A stretch of 53,499 nt of DNA from assembly GCA_034432935.1 (NCBI GenBank), contig DAOUBD010000049.1, positions 1 through 53,499 on the forward strand, read 5' to 3'. Positions 16,152-24,319 of this stretch are shown here, piece after piece. The notes beneath the pieces were generated by a model. The model worked only from the letters and a program-made list of their open reading frames with translations. It searched no databases and was not told the DNA's origin. Source of the DNA: DAOUAG01 sp034432935 (GTDB lineage: Bacteria > Chloroflexota > Dehalococcoidia > SM23-28-2 > RBG-16-64-32). Positions within the stretch are counted from its first letter, which is position 1, and the number at the start of each line of letters is the position of its first letter. A program made the translations under genes and the position numbers.

Positions 16152-17564
16152 TCAGCTTGGCGCCGGCCCGGCGCCCAGGCCGGGCTCCGTCATCCGTTCC
16201 GGGTCCAACAGCCGGGCCAGCTCCTCTTCCGAAAGCTTTGTGCGCTCGCGGGCCACCTCCCGGATGGTGCGGCCAGTGGCAGCCGCCTCTTTGGCGATGG
16301 CCGCCGCCGCGTCGTAGCCGATGGCTGGAGCCAAGGCCGTCGCCAGCATCAGCCCCTGCTCCACCATTTGCGGGCCCCGCTCCGTGGCCCGCAAGCCCCG
16401 CACGCACTGCCGCGCGAAGTTCTCTGAGCCGTTGGCCAGGAGCTCGATGGCCAGCAGCAGATTGTAGGCCGCCAGCGGCATCCCCATGTTCAGTTCGAAG
16501 AAGCTCCGCTGGGCGGCCTGGATGATGGCGGCATCGCAACCCGCCACCTGCCCGCAGACCTGGATCAGCGACTCAGGGATCACGGGGTTGACCTTGCCGG
16601 GCATGATGGAGCTGCCAGGCTGCACCTCGGGAAGCGCTAGTTCGCCCAGGCCAGCCCGTGGTCCGGAGCCCAGCCAGGAGATGTCGTTAGCGATCTTCTG
16701 GAGGCTCAATGCCACGCCCCGCAGGATGCCGCTGGCGGCCACGACGCCGTCCAGCGTGCTCTGGGCCTGAAAGTGGTTGCCGGTCTCTCGCAGGGCGATG
16801 CCTGTTTCCTGGCTCAGCAGGGCGCAGACCCGGCGGGCGAACTGCGGGTGGGTATTGACGCCGGTGCCCACAGCCGTGCCGCCAAGGGCTACCTCCGACA
16901 GCTCATCCTGGGCCCAGCGAAGGCGGCGCAGCGCCCGTTCCGCCTGGCCGGCGTAGCCCAAGAACTCCTGGCCTAGCCGGATGGGCGTGGCGTCTTGCAG
17001 GTGTGTTCGTCCCGTCTTCACTACGCCCCAGAACTCGCGCGACTTCTCCTCCAGGGCGGCGCGCAGCTCCTCGAGCGCTGGCAGGAGGCGTTCCTTCATC
17101 TCTATGAGGGCCGCCAGGTGGATCGCCGTCGGTATGACGTCGTTGGAGGACTGGCCCAGGTTCACGTGGTCGTTGGGGTGCACCAGCTTGGAGCCCCGCC
17201 CGGCTCCCAGGAGCTCCGACGCCCGGTTGGCGATGACCTCGTTGGCGTTCATGTTGGTGGACGTCCCCGAGCCCGTCTGGAAGACATCCACCACGAAATG
17301 GGCGTCCAGTTCGCCCTTTGCCACCTCCCGCGCCGCCGCCTCGATGGCCTCGGCCCGGCGCGGCTCCAGCAGGCCCAGCTCAGCGTTGACCCTGGCCGCT
17401 GCCATCTTGATCAACCCCAGGGCGCGGATGAAAGGTCTGGGCAGCCGCAGGTTGGAGATGGGAAAGTTCAAGACGGCCCTCTGGGTGGACGCGCCATAGT
17501 AGGCGCCGGCCGGCACCTCGACGGGGCCCATGGAGTCGCGCTCAGTGCGGGTCTTGTCGGTCAC
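16152..17564 (-). CDS. fumC: Class II fumarate hydratase
   Basis: 470 residues, standard FumC length; interconverts fumarate and malate in the TCA cycle. Motifs are TGSGTSTN (97-104), HPNDHVNLGQSSND (129-142), GRTHLQDA (185-192) and the catalytic loop GSSIMPGKVNP (317-327). QSSND and the IPTAIHLA region fit fumarase better than aspartase. The GTG at 17564 has GGAGG 8 bases upstream; longer in-frame starts run through the promoter and operator region. Confidence 0.92.
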   Translation of the reverse strand: MTDKTRTERDSMGPVEVPAGAYYGASTQRAVLNFPISNLRLPRPFIRALGLIKMAAARVNAELGLLEPRRAEAIEAAAREVAKGELDAHFVVDVFQTGSGTSTNMNANEVIANRASELLGAGRGSKLVHPNDHVNLGQSSNDVIPTAIHLAALIEMKERLLPALEELRAALEEKSREFWGVVKTGRTHLQDATPIRLGQEFLGYAGQAERALRRLRWAQDELSEVALGGTAVGTGVNTHPQFARRVCALLSQETGIALRETGNHFQAQSTLDGVVAASGILRGVALSLQKIANDISWLGSGPRAGLGELALPEVQPGSSIMPGKVNPVIPESLIQVCGQVAGCDAAIIQAAQRSFFELNMGMPLAAYNLLLAIELLANGSENFARQCVRGLRATERGPQMVEQGLMLATALAPAIGYDAAAAIAKEAAATGRTIREVARERTKLSEEELARLLDPERMTEPGLGAGPAPS

Positions 17565-17589
17565 GCCAGGCCTCCTTCCAGCCGCCTTG

Positions 17590-17595
17590 ATCATA
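17590..17595 (-). promoter_or_regulatory. Candidate -10 box of fumC
   Basis: TATGAT on the minus strand, 26 bases before the GTG. No good -35 hexamer stands at 16-18 bases, which fits an activator-dependent promoter. The start point it predicts (about 17583) puts the palindrome at 17637-17652 near position -61.5. Confidence 0.45.
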
Positions 17596-17636
17596 CACCC
17601 GTCACGTTCTTCCAACGCCAGCGATTTGGGGCACTT

Positions 17637-17652
17637 TGTGACATATGTCACA
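17637..17652. promoter_or_regulatory. CRP/FNR-family-type operator
   Basis: TGTGACATATGTCACA is a perfect 16-bp palindrome and matches the CRP consensus TGTGA-N6-TCACA at all ten positions. It stands upstream of fumC; rpmH transcription, on the other strand, begins about 210 bases away. The cognate regulator is not in the window. Confidence 0.7.
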
Positions 17653-17728
17653 GACGGGCCGCCGGGAGCCCCTTAGCATGTTGTTGCAAGAGGACGACGA
17701 TCACCGTCCGACCATACCCCCTCCCGCG

Positions 17729-17753
17729 GGGCCCCGGAGGCGAGCCGGGGCCC
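17729..17753. other. GC-rich inverted repeat in the fumC-rpmH gap
   Basis: GGGCCCCGG and CCGGGGCCC flank a 7-base loop. No T-run follows. The 17565-17929 gap otherwise holds the operator and the two promoters; no dnaA gene and no DnaA-box cluster was seen, although rpmH-rnpA often lies near oriC. Confidence 0.4.
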
Positions 17754-17826
17754 TCGCACTTTGGCGCCCTTGTGTGATGCGGGAGGGTCACCGGGCCTGC
17801 GCCCAGGCGCCGGCGGGGAGCTCGAT

Positions 17827-17856
17827 TTGCCCACCTGGCCCCTCTCGCCCTATAAT
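17827..17856 (+). promoter_or_regulatory. Promoter of the rpmH operon
   Basis: TTGCCC and a perfect TATAAT are 18 bases apart. The predicted start is about 65 bases before the rpmH TTG codon. Confidence 0.6.
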
Positions 17857-17929
17857 GATCCGCGGCCCCGCTGGGGGTCCGTCCGCGCCGCGCGGACCAT
17901 ATCTTGCTCTAATATCTGGAGGCCCCCTC

Positions 17930-18067
17930 TTGCCCAAACGAACCTACCAGCCGAAGAAGCTGCGCCGGAAGCGCCGCCATGGCTTTTTTGCCCGGAACAG
18001 CACCCGCACCGGCAGGGCTGTCCTCAAACGCCGCCTTCTCAAGGGCAGGTGGCGGCTCGCCCTCTGA
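17930..18067 (+). CDS. rpmH: Large ribosomal subunit protein bL34
   Basis: 45 residues, the normal size, with the family signature KRTYQPKKLRRKRRHGFFAR and the C-terminal LKRRLLKGRWRLAL. It starts with TTG; GGAGG lies 9 bases upstream. bL34 sits in the 50S subunit near the exit-tunnel side of domain III. First gene of the rpmH-rnpA-yidD-(lipoprotein)-yidC-khpB group. Confidence 0.95.
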   Translation: MPKRTYQPKKLRRKRRHGFFARNSTRTGRAVLKRRLLKGRWRLAL

Positions 18068-18101
18068 GCGGGCCCTCCACCGATCCGACGGGAGCCCCGG
18101 G

Positions 18102-18467
18102 GTGGCCCTACCCAGGGAGCTACGCCTACGCCGCCGCAAGGACTTCGACGCTGTCTTCCGAGGGGGCCGCACATGGAACAACGACCTCCTAGTCCTGAGG
18201 TGCCTTCCTAACGACATGTCCCACAACCGCTTCGGTTTCATCACCAGCAAGCGCCTGGGCCGCGCCGTTATCCGCAACCGCGTACGCCGCCGCTTGCAGG
18301 AGGCCGTTCGCCTGATGCCTCTGCGCCAGGGCTGGGACATCGTCTTCTCCGCCAAGACAGCCGCCGCCCAGGCTACCTACCACGGTCTCAGGCAGGCCGC
18401 CGCCAACCTTCTTGCCCGCGCTGGCATCCTGCTGGACGAGCCTGGGCCGAGGGAGACCGGGATATGA
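18102..18467 (+). CDS. rnpA: Ribonuclease P protein component
   Basis: 121 residues. RFGFITSKRLGRAVIRNRVR with RRRLQEAVR is the RNase P protein signature (RNR motif near 58-71). It binds the RNase P RNA and helps 5' processing of tRNA precursors. The GTG start was chosen because it gives the usual N-terminus (LPRELRLRRRKDFDAVF) and follows GGGAG; an earlier ATG would lie inside rpmH. The TGA overlaps the yidD ATG. Confidence 0.93.
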   Translation: MALPRELRLRRRKDFDAVFRGGRTWNNDLLVLRCLPNDMSHNRFGFITSKRLGRAVIRNRVRRRLQEAVRLMPLRQGWDIVFSAKTAAAQATYHGLRQAAANLLARAGILLDEPGPRETGI

Positions 18468-18673
18468 AGGCCTTGTCCCTGGCCTTCATCCGCTTCTATC
18501 AACGGCATATCTCCCCGTCCCTTCCGCCAGCTTGCAGGTTCCAGCCCACCTGTTCTCACTACGGCTACGAGGCGATCCAGCGCCACGGGGCCATCAAGGG
18601 TTGGGCGCTTACTCTCTGGCGTCTCGTTCGTTGCAATCCTTTCAACCGTGGGGGCTACGATCCCGTACCCTGA
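18464..18673 (+). CDS. yidD: Membrane protein insertion efficiency factor YidD
   Basis: 69 residues with the YidD signature: IRFYQRHISP, then CRFQPTCSHYGYEAIQRHG and LVRCNPFNRGGYDPVP. The conserved cysteines are present. It is a small membrane-associated helper of YidC-dependent insertion. Its ATG overlaps the rnpA stop (ATGA). Confidence 0.95.
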   Translation: MKALSLAFIRFYQRHISPSLPPACRFQPTCSHYGYEAIQRHGAIKGWALTLWRLVRCNPFNRGGYDPVP

Positions 18674-19778
18674 CTCGTTGGCCAACGCCACCACGGCGCG
18701 GAGGGGCCTCCTCTGGCTGCTGCTGCTGCTGGTCGCCCTTCTGGCCGCCGCGGGGTGCGGCGGGATCTCCAACCCCAGGGGATGGGCAGCCCCGGAGCTG
18801 GTGGGCGACGCCCTTTACGCCAGCATCGATCCCGGCAAGATGGCGGCCCTGGACCCCAGCGACATGACCGTGCGCTGGATCTTCCCGCCCGATACCAAGG
18901 AGGGCAAGAGGCTGAAGCTAGAGGGCATCTACGCCCCGCCCATCGTGGAAGGCGGCCGCCTGTACTTCGGGGCCTACGATGGCTTCGTCTACGCCCTGGA
19001 TGCGGCCTCCGGCAGCGAGGTGTGGCGCTTCGATACCGGGGGCCCCGTTGTGGGCCGCCTGGCGTTCAGCGCAGACAAGACGGTCATCTTCGCCGCCTCG
19101 GACAGTGGCAAGCTGTTCGGGCTCGACGCCGCCTCGGGCGCGCTGAAGGTCGGGCCCTTCGATGCTGGCGCCAGTATCCTGGCGGGCCCCTTGGTAGACG
19201 GCGAGGCCGTATACGTCGCCTCGGTGAACGGCAAGCTGTACAAGTTAGACAGCGCCACCCTCTCCGTAACCTGGATCTTCAAGGCCAGCGCCGGCCTGCT
19301 CATGGACCCGACTCTGGTTGATGGCGACACCATATTGGTCGGGGGCATCGACCACAAGGTGCGGGCCGTCGACGCCAATAGCGGTGAAGAAAGGTGGGCC
19401 TTCGGCGGCAGCAACTGGTTCTGGGGCCGTCCCCTCGTCGACGGCGGTACCATCTACTTGCCCAGCCTAGATCATAACGTTTACGCCCTGGACCTGGCGG
19501 CCGGCAGCCTGAAGTGGAAGTTGGCCATGAGCGCCCCCGTGCGTTCTGCCCCGCTTCTGGCCGGAGGCGTCCTCCTGGTCATCGACAAGGATGGGAACGC
19601 CTTCGGCCTGGACCCCGAAACCGGCCAGAAGCGGTGGGGGCCAACGGAGATCGGGACCACTGTGCTATCGGACCCCATCCTCTTCGGCGATAAGGTGCTG
19701 GTCATGGCCCAGGGGGGCGGCCTCCACTCCATCAACCCTGCCGATGGGGCCCTGGCCAAGGTTGAGGTGAAGAGGTGA
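18648..19778 (+). CDS. PQQ-repeat beta-propeller lipoprotein (BamB-like)
   Basis: 376 residues. A lipoprotein signal ends in LLAAAGC (Cys37), then repeated beta-propeller blades such as VYALDAASGSEVWRF, LFGLDAASGALKVG, VRAVDANSGEERWAF and VYALDLAAGSLKWKL. This is the PQQ-like repeat family; PQQ binding itself is unlikely without a dehydrogenase domain. Its place between yidD and yidC suggests a role in membrane or exported-protein assembly, as an analogue of BamB. GTG 18648 overlaps yidD by 26 bases; a TTG at 18678 also gives a good lipoprotein signal, and neither has a clear ribosome site. Confidence 0.85.
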   Translation: MGATIPYPDSLANATTARRGLLWLLLLLVALLAAAGCGGISNPRGWAAPELVGDALYASIDPGKMAALDPSDMTVRWIFPPDTKEGKRLKLEGIYAPPIVEGGRLYFGAYDGFVYALDAASGSEVWRFDTGGPVVGRLAFSADKTVIFAASDSGKLFGLDAASGALKVGPFDAGASILAGPLVDGEAVYVASVNGKLYKLDSATLSVTWIFKASAGLLMDPTLVDGDTILVGGIDHKVRAVDANSGEERWAFGGSNWFWGRPLVDGGTIYLPSLDHNVYALDLAAGSLKWKLAMSAPVRSAPLLAGGVLLVIDKDGNAFGLDPETGQKRWGPTEIGTTVLSDPILFGDKVLVMAQGGGLHSINPADGALAKVEVKR

Positions 19779-20779
19779 GCGCTCGTAAGCCTGAGGCCGC
19801 TGTGCCCCCTGTGCCCCGCCGCGGGAACATGGGCCCCTTCCTCATCGTCATCGTCATGGCCACCGCCATCTTCATACTGCTGGCGGCTGGCATGAACCCT
19901 TGGACCGTCCTCTTTGTCAACCCCCTGATCAACGCCCTGGTCCTCCTGGACCTGGTTATGTTCGGGCAGTTCGGCCTGGCCATCCTCCTCTTTACCGTCC
20001 TCTTGCGGGTCGCCACCATACCGTTCACCCTCCGCCAGTTGGAGTCCACCCGCGCCATGCAGGCGGCCCAGCCCCAGATGCAGGAGATACAGAAGAAATA
20101 CAAGGACCCCCGCAGGCGCCAAGAGGAGATGCTCAAGCTCTACCGGGAGTACAACATCAACCCCCTCGGCTGCTTCATGCCCCTCCTCATCCAGATGGCG
20201 GTCTTCATCGCCCTCAACAGCGCCCTGCGGCACATGGTGGGCGGCAGCCCTGAGAGCCTCGTCGGCCTGTCACAGCGCCTCTATCCGTGGTCGGTGCTGC
20301 ACAAGGACATCCCGCTGAACCAGCACTTCCTGTGGTTGAACCTGGGGCGTCCCGATACCACATTCCTGCTGCCCCTGTTGGTCGGCCTCTCCACGTACGT
20401 GCAGCAGAAGATGAGCATGACCCCCACCACGAGCCCTCAGATGCAGCAACAGCAGCAGATGATGACCTGGATGATGCCCATGATGCTGGTCTTCATAACC
20501 CTCAGCCTGCCCAGCGGTGTCGGCGTCTACTGGGTCACATCCAACATCTTCAGCCTTTTTGCCAGCTATTATGTTTATGGCAGGCGAGCCGTGAGCTGGC
20601 GCCAGATCTTCCTGCCCAGCCCGCCCCCCGCCCCTGGTTCCGCCGCCAAGGCTGGGAAGCCTGGCGCGCCGGCTACAGATGAAGGAGAACAACAACCGCC
20701 GGAGCCGCCCCGCGAGGCTCCGCCGGAAAAAGGGAGGCCCCGTTATGGAAAGCGTAGAGGTAAGCGCAAGAACCGTTGA
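19775..20779 (+). CDS. yidC: YidC/Oxa1-family membrane protein insertase
   Basis: 334 residues, the short form without a large outer domain. LLFTVLLRVATIPFTLRQLES has the conserved arginine in the insertion groove. QMQEIQKKYKDPRRRQEEML is the cytoplasmic coiled coil, YNINPLGCFMPLLIQMAVFI a middle helix, and the tail is strongly basic (KGRPRYGKRRGKRKNR), fit to contact ribosomes. A glutamine stretch (PQMQQQQQ) lies in a loop. The GTG overlaps the lipoprotein stop (GTGA), and the end overlaps khpB by 35 bases. Confidence 0.95.
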   Translation: MSARKPEAAVPPVPRRGNMGPFLIVIVMATAIFILLAAGMNPWTVLFVNPLINALVLLDLVMFGQFGLAILLFTVLLRVATIPFTLRQLESTRAMQAAQPQMQEIQKKYKDPRRRQEEMLKLYREYNINPLGCFMPLLIQMAVFIALNSALRHMVGGSPESLVGLSQRLYPWSVLHKDIPLNQHFLWLNLGRPDTTFLLPLLVGLSTYVQQKMSMTPTTSPQMQQQQQMMTWMMPMMLVFITLSLPSGVGVYWVTSNIFSLFASYYVYGRRAVSWRQIFLPSPPPAPGSAAKAGKPGAPATDEGEQQPPEPPREAPPEKGRPRYGKRRGKRKNR

Positions 20780-21482
20780 CGAAGCCATCGAGATCGCCCT
20801 CCAGGAGCTTGGCCTGAAGCGCAGCCAGGTCTCCATCGAGGTGCTGACCCCCGGCAAGCCAGGGATCTTCGGCCTGGGCGGCGAGCAAGCCCGAGTCAGG
20901 GTAACGGCCCTCGTCGAGGGCGCCCGGCCAGCCCCTGTGGAGCCCGAGGAACTCCTAGAGGGCGAGGTAGAACTCAAGAGCCTGGACTCGGAAGAGGTGG
21001 CCGCCGCCGCCGAGTTCTTGCGCCATCTCCTGCGCCTCATGGACATCCCCGCCGAGGTGGCCATCCGGGCTCCAGAGACGGCCGCCGACGGCCTGGGCCG
21101 GGCGACCGCCGTCCTGGACATCGAGGGGGAGGAGGATTTGGGCCTCCTCATCGGCCGGCGAGGCACCACGCTGGCTGCCCTCCAGTACTTGATCAACGTT
21201 ATGGTCACCAGGAAGCTCGGCTCCCGAGTTCTGGTCACCGTTGACGTCGAACGCTACCGCCGCCGCCGGGAGGAGACGCTGCGCAATCTGGCCCGTCGCA
21301 TGGCGGACCGCGTGCGCCAGACCCGGCGGCCGATAACCTTGGAGCCCATGCCCGCCGCCGAGCGCCGGATCATCCACCTGGCGCTGGCCAACGACCCCAA
21401 CGTGGCCACGGGCTCCGTCGGCAGCGGCGACGAGCGGAAGGTGGTCATCCGGCCCCAGCGGGGCGGCGGGCCCCGGCGGTAG
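20745..21482 (+). CDS. khpB: RNA-binding protein KhpB (Jag/SpoIIIJ-associated)
   Basis: 245 residues in the order Jag-N (1-50, VEVSARTVDEAIEIALQEL), an acidic linker, a KH domain with GRRG at 137-140, and R3H at about 195-215 (RRIIH). It binds RNA with KhpA in other bacteria and affects cell-wall and envelope growth. The ATG was set at MESVEV because GGGAGG is 8 bases upstream; this makes it start inside the end of yidC. Confidence 0.93.
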   Translation: MESVEVSARTVDEAIEIALQELGLKRSQVSIEVLTPGKPGIFGLGGEQARVRVTALVEGARPAPVEPEELLEGEVELKSLDSEEVAAAAEFLRHLLRLMDIPAEVAIRAPETAADGLGRATAVLDIEGEEDLGLLIGRRGTTLAALQYLINVMVTRKLGSRVLVTVDVERYRRRREETLRNLARRMADRVRQTRRPITLEPMPAAERRIIHLALANDPNVATGSVGSGDERKVVIRPQRGGGPRR

Positions 21483-21490
21483 GGTGGCCG

Positions 21491-22396
21491 GTGCCGCCAG
21501 ACTTCCTGGTCATCGGCCACGTCGTCCAAGACCTTCTGTCTGATACCGAGCCCGGCCCCTGGCGTTTGGGCGGCGCCGCCTCCTACGCCTCCACCCTCGC
21601 CCGGAACCTGGGCCTGTGCACGGCCGTCCTCACCGCCTGCTCTCCAGATCTGCCCCTTGCCGATCTGCTTCCGGGCACAAAGGTCCGCGCCATTGCTGGC
21701 CCCTGCACCACGGCCATGCGCAACGTCTACGGCCCGGGCCTGCGGCGCACCCAGACGGCCCCGCGCCGGGCCCCCGCCATCGGCGCCCGCCACCTGCCGC
21801 CGGCCTGGAGTGAATCCGCCATCGTCCTCTTGGGCCCGGTGGCAGGGGAGATCGAAGACGCCCTCGCGGCCTCTTTTCCGAATGCCCTCGTTGGGGCCGG
21901 GGCCCAGGGCTGGCTCCGGGAGATCGGCCCCGATGGCCGGGTCCGGCCCATCCATCCCCAGGCCTGGCACGACGAACCGGTCCTCCGGCACGCCCAGGCC
22001 CTCTTTCTTTCCGACGAGGACATCCCCCTTTCCGATGCCCCGGCTGCTCTGGCCCGTTGGAGCCAGATGGTGCAGACGGTCTGCTTCACCCGGGGCCCCG
22101 ACGGCGCCGATATCTGCCACAACGGCCAGTGGCGCCACATCGGCGCCTTTCCGGCCCGGGTGGTAGACCCCACGGGCGCCGGCGACGTCTTCGCCGCCGC
22201 CTTCCTCATCCGCTTCTTCCGCACCCGCGATCCCTGGGACTCCGCCCGGTTCGCCAGCGCCGCAGCATCCCTAGTCATCGAGGGAGAAGGCATCGAGGGA
22301 GTCCCCACGGCCCAGCAGATCGAGGCCCGTCTCGACGCCAACCGGGGGGTGACGGCCCAGCCCGTGGCAGCCCCCCGGGCTATAATGGGCCCATGA
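21491..22396 (+). CDS. PfkB-family carbohydrate kinase
   Basis: 301 residues. GGAASYASTLARNLGL near the N-terminus and DPTGAGDVFAAAFLIRF near the C-terminus are the two PfkB signatures; the aspartate in GAGD is the catalytic base. It phosphorylates a sugar or nucleoside with ATP; the substrate is unknown. The lid region is short and the protein is slightly smaller than ribokinase. The GTG lies 8 bases after khpB; the stop overlaps the DinB-like ATG (ATGA). Confidence 0.85.
   Translation: MPPDFLVIGHVVQDLLSDTEPGPWRLGGAASYASTLARNLGLCTAVLTACSPDLPLADLLPGTKVRAIAGPCTTAMRNVYGPGLRRTQTAPRRAPAIGARHLPPAWSESAIVLLGPVAGEIEDALAASFPNALVGAGAQGWLREIGPDGRVRPIHPQAWHDEPVLRHAQALFLSDEDIPLSDAPAALARWSQMVQTVCFTRGPDGADICHNGQWRHIGAFPARVVDPTGAGDVFAAAFLIRFFRTRDPWDSARFASAAASLVIEGEGIEGVPTAQQIEARLDANRGVTAQPVAAPRAIMGP
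22381..22386 (+). promoter_or_regulatory. Perfect -10 box placed for a leaderless transcript
   Basis: TATAAT ends 6 bases before the ATG of the DinB-like gene, so transcription would begin about at the A of the start codon. No -35 match was seen. Confidence 0.4.
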
Positions 22397-22857
22397 CGGG
22401 GCCGCCCGATATCATCGCCTTCTTGCGCTCGGTTCCGAACGATGTAGAGGTTCTGTGCGGTGGCGTGCCGGAGGATGCGCTGCGCCGGCGGCCCGTTGAC
22501 GGCGGCTGGTCCGCCATCGAGATCATCTGCCACCTGCGGGACTCGGCGGCCGAGGAAGGGTTGCGCATCCGCCAGATGCTAGAGGAAGACAACCCCACCC
22601 TTGTCCCCTATGATCCCGACGCCTGGGCGGCCGAGCGCCGCTATCAGGAAGAGGATGCGCGGCGGGCTTTGACGGCCCTCAGGGCCTTCTTCACGGGGCT
22701 CGCCTACCAGTTGGAGCGCCTTCCCGCCGCCGCCTGGGAGCGTCCCGGCATCCACCCCGAATCTGGGCCCACCTCAGTCCGGATGCGGGCCGAAGCCGAG
22801 GTTTCGCATGCCCAGGAGCACCTGGCCCAACTGCGGCGCTTGTTGGGCCGCAGTTAG
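22393..22857 (+). CDS. DinB-like (DUF664-type) four-helix protein
   Basis: 154 residues. WSAIEIICHLRDSAAEE and a C-terminal EVSHAQEHLAQLRRLL match the DinB/YfiT-like fold, whose three histidine-type ligands bind a metal: His in CHLRD, and His residues in the SHAQEH segment. Members are often small thiol transferases or metal-dependent hydrolases. Coupled to the PfkB kinase by a 4-base overlap. It is convergent with nuoN, only 6 bases apart. Confidence 0.8.
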   Translation: MTGPPDIIAFLRSVPNDVEVLCGGVPEDALRRRPVDGGWSAIEIICHLRDSAAEEGLRIRQMLEEDNPTLVPYDPDAWAAERRYQEEDARRALTALRAFFTGLAYQLERLPAAAWERPGIHPESGPTSVRMRAEAEVSHAQEHLAQLRRLLGRS

Positions 22858-22863
22858 CCGGGG

Positions 22864-24318
22864 CTACAGGAATATCGCCGCTGTGCTGGAGTCTACGGCG
22901 TCGAACACCGGCTGAGGGTACAACCCTACCACGAAGACGCCGATGATCAGCAGCGTCAGGGCTCCGTATTCCAGCCACGGCGTGGGGAAGCGCACCGGCT
23001 CTGCCGGCTTCCCCAGGTACATCTCCCTGATCACCACCAGATAGTAGTAGAGGGAGACGAAGCTCATGAACACGGCGATCCCCGCTAGCCACAAGAGGTC
23101 CTCCCGCGCGGCTGCCTGGAACAGGATGAACTTGGTGGCAAAGCCGGCGAAGAGGGGCATCCCCGCCAGGGAAAACAGGGCGATGCTCAGGCACAGCGCC
23201 AGGAAGGGCGCGCGCTCCGCAGCGCCGGCAAACCCCTTGATCTCCTCTTCCCCCGTCCAGTTGTACCAGATGATCACGCAGACGAAGGCCGCCAGGTTCG
23301 TCACCACGTACCCCGTCAGGTGCAGCACCAGCGCGCTGGCGGCGGCATCCGACGTTTGTGAGAGGGATGCTATGCCCATCAGCAGGTAACCCACCTGGGC
23401 GATGCTAGAGTAGGCCAGCAACCGTTTGATGTTGTGCTGCTGGATGGCCACCAGGTTTCCCAGCGACATCGTCAGCACCGAGAGGCCCGCGATGAAGTAC
23501 TTCCAGTCGTCCACCAGGGGCAAGAAAGCCTGCACGAACAGCTTCAGGAACAGGGCGAACCCCGCCGCCTTGGATATCGCCGAAATGAGCGCCGTTATAG
23601 GCAGCGGCGCGCCCTCGTAGGCATCTGGCGTCCACATGTGGAAGGGCACGGCGCTCACCTTGAAGCCCAGCCCCGCGATCATCAGCGCCAGCCCCAGAAG
23701 GAGCGCCGTATCGATGCCGCTGACGTCCCCGGTCACCGCGTCTCGGACGGCCGCGAAGTGGGTCGACCCCGTAGCGCCATACACCAGGCTGATGCCGTAG
23801 AGGAAGATGGCGCTGGAGAAGGCCCCCAGCATCATGTACTTCAGCCCGCCCTCGTTGGACCGCAGGTCGAACTTGGCGTAGGAGGCCAGAACGTACAAGG
23901 AGAAGCTGAGGAGCTCCAGGGAGATGTAGGCCGTCAGCAGCTCCCGAGCCGCCGCCATTCCGTTGGCGCCAATGGCTCCCAGGAGGATCAGGGCATAGTA
24001 CTCCCCGGGGTGCAAGAGCTGCTCCTTGACGTACCGCGCAGAAGCCACGCAGGCGAAGGCCGCTATCAGCCCGAAGAACACGCGGAAGAAGGTCGTATAG
24101 TCGTTGATGTCCAGGAGCCCCGCGAAGTCCGTGCGGTCATCCACCCAGACGAGGGACAGGCCTGCGGCCAACAGCGCCCCTGCCGCCGCCACGTAGCCCA
24201 GAGCCTCCTTGCTCAGACGGCCCCAGAACAGGTCCAGCAAGATGAGGCCCGCCGCCCACCCGGCGAGCACGTACTCCGGCGCCAGCAGCCCCCACTCGAA
24301 GTTCAGCCCATCGTTCAC
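22864..24318 (-). CDS. nuoN: NADH-quinone oxidoreductase subunit N
   Basis: 484 residues, antiporter-like (MrpA/D-type) membrane subunit with about 14 helices. FKVSAVPFHMWTPDAYEGAP and the central lysine-bearing segments are typical; LAYSSIAQVGYLLMG is the other shared motif. It is one of three proton-pumping subunits of complex I and the last gene of the nuo operon, one base after nuoM. Confidence 0.95.
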   Translation of the reverse strand: MNDGLNFEWGLLAPEYVLAGWAAGLILLDLFWGRLSKEALGYVAAAGALLAAGLSLVWVDDRTDFAGLLDINDYTTFFRVFFGLIAAFACVASARYVKEQLLHPGEYYALILLGAIGANGMAAARELLTAYISLELLSFSLYVLASYAKFDLRSNEGGLKYMMLGAFSSAIFLYGISLVYGATGSTHFAAVRDAVTGDVSGIDTALLLGLALMIAGLGFKVSAVPFHMWTPDAYEGAPLPITALISAISKAAGFALFLKLFVQAFLPLVDDWKYFIAGLSVLTMSLGNLVAIQQHNIKRLLAYSSIAQVGYLLMGIASLSQTSDAAASALVLHLTGYVVTNLAAFVCVIIWYNWTGEEEIKGFAGAAERAPFLALCLSIALFSLAGMPLFAGFATKFILFQAAAREDLLWLAGIAVFMSFVSLYYYLVVIREMYLGKPAEPVRFPTPWLEYGALTLLIIGVFVVGLYPQPVFDAVDSSTAAIFL

Positions 24319-24319
24319 G

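Noticed and set aside
16099..16539. N-terminal extension of the small lipoprotein gene
   Set aside because: It overlaps the fumarase end in antisense and has no conserved residues; the lipoprotein signal starts at 16098.
17565..17929. Replication origin next to rpmH-rnpA
   Set aside because: No dnaA, dnaN or gyr gene and no cluster of TTATCCACA-like boxes was found in the gap.
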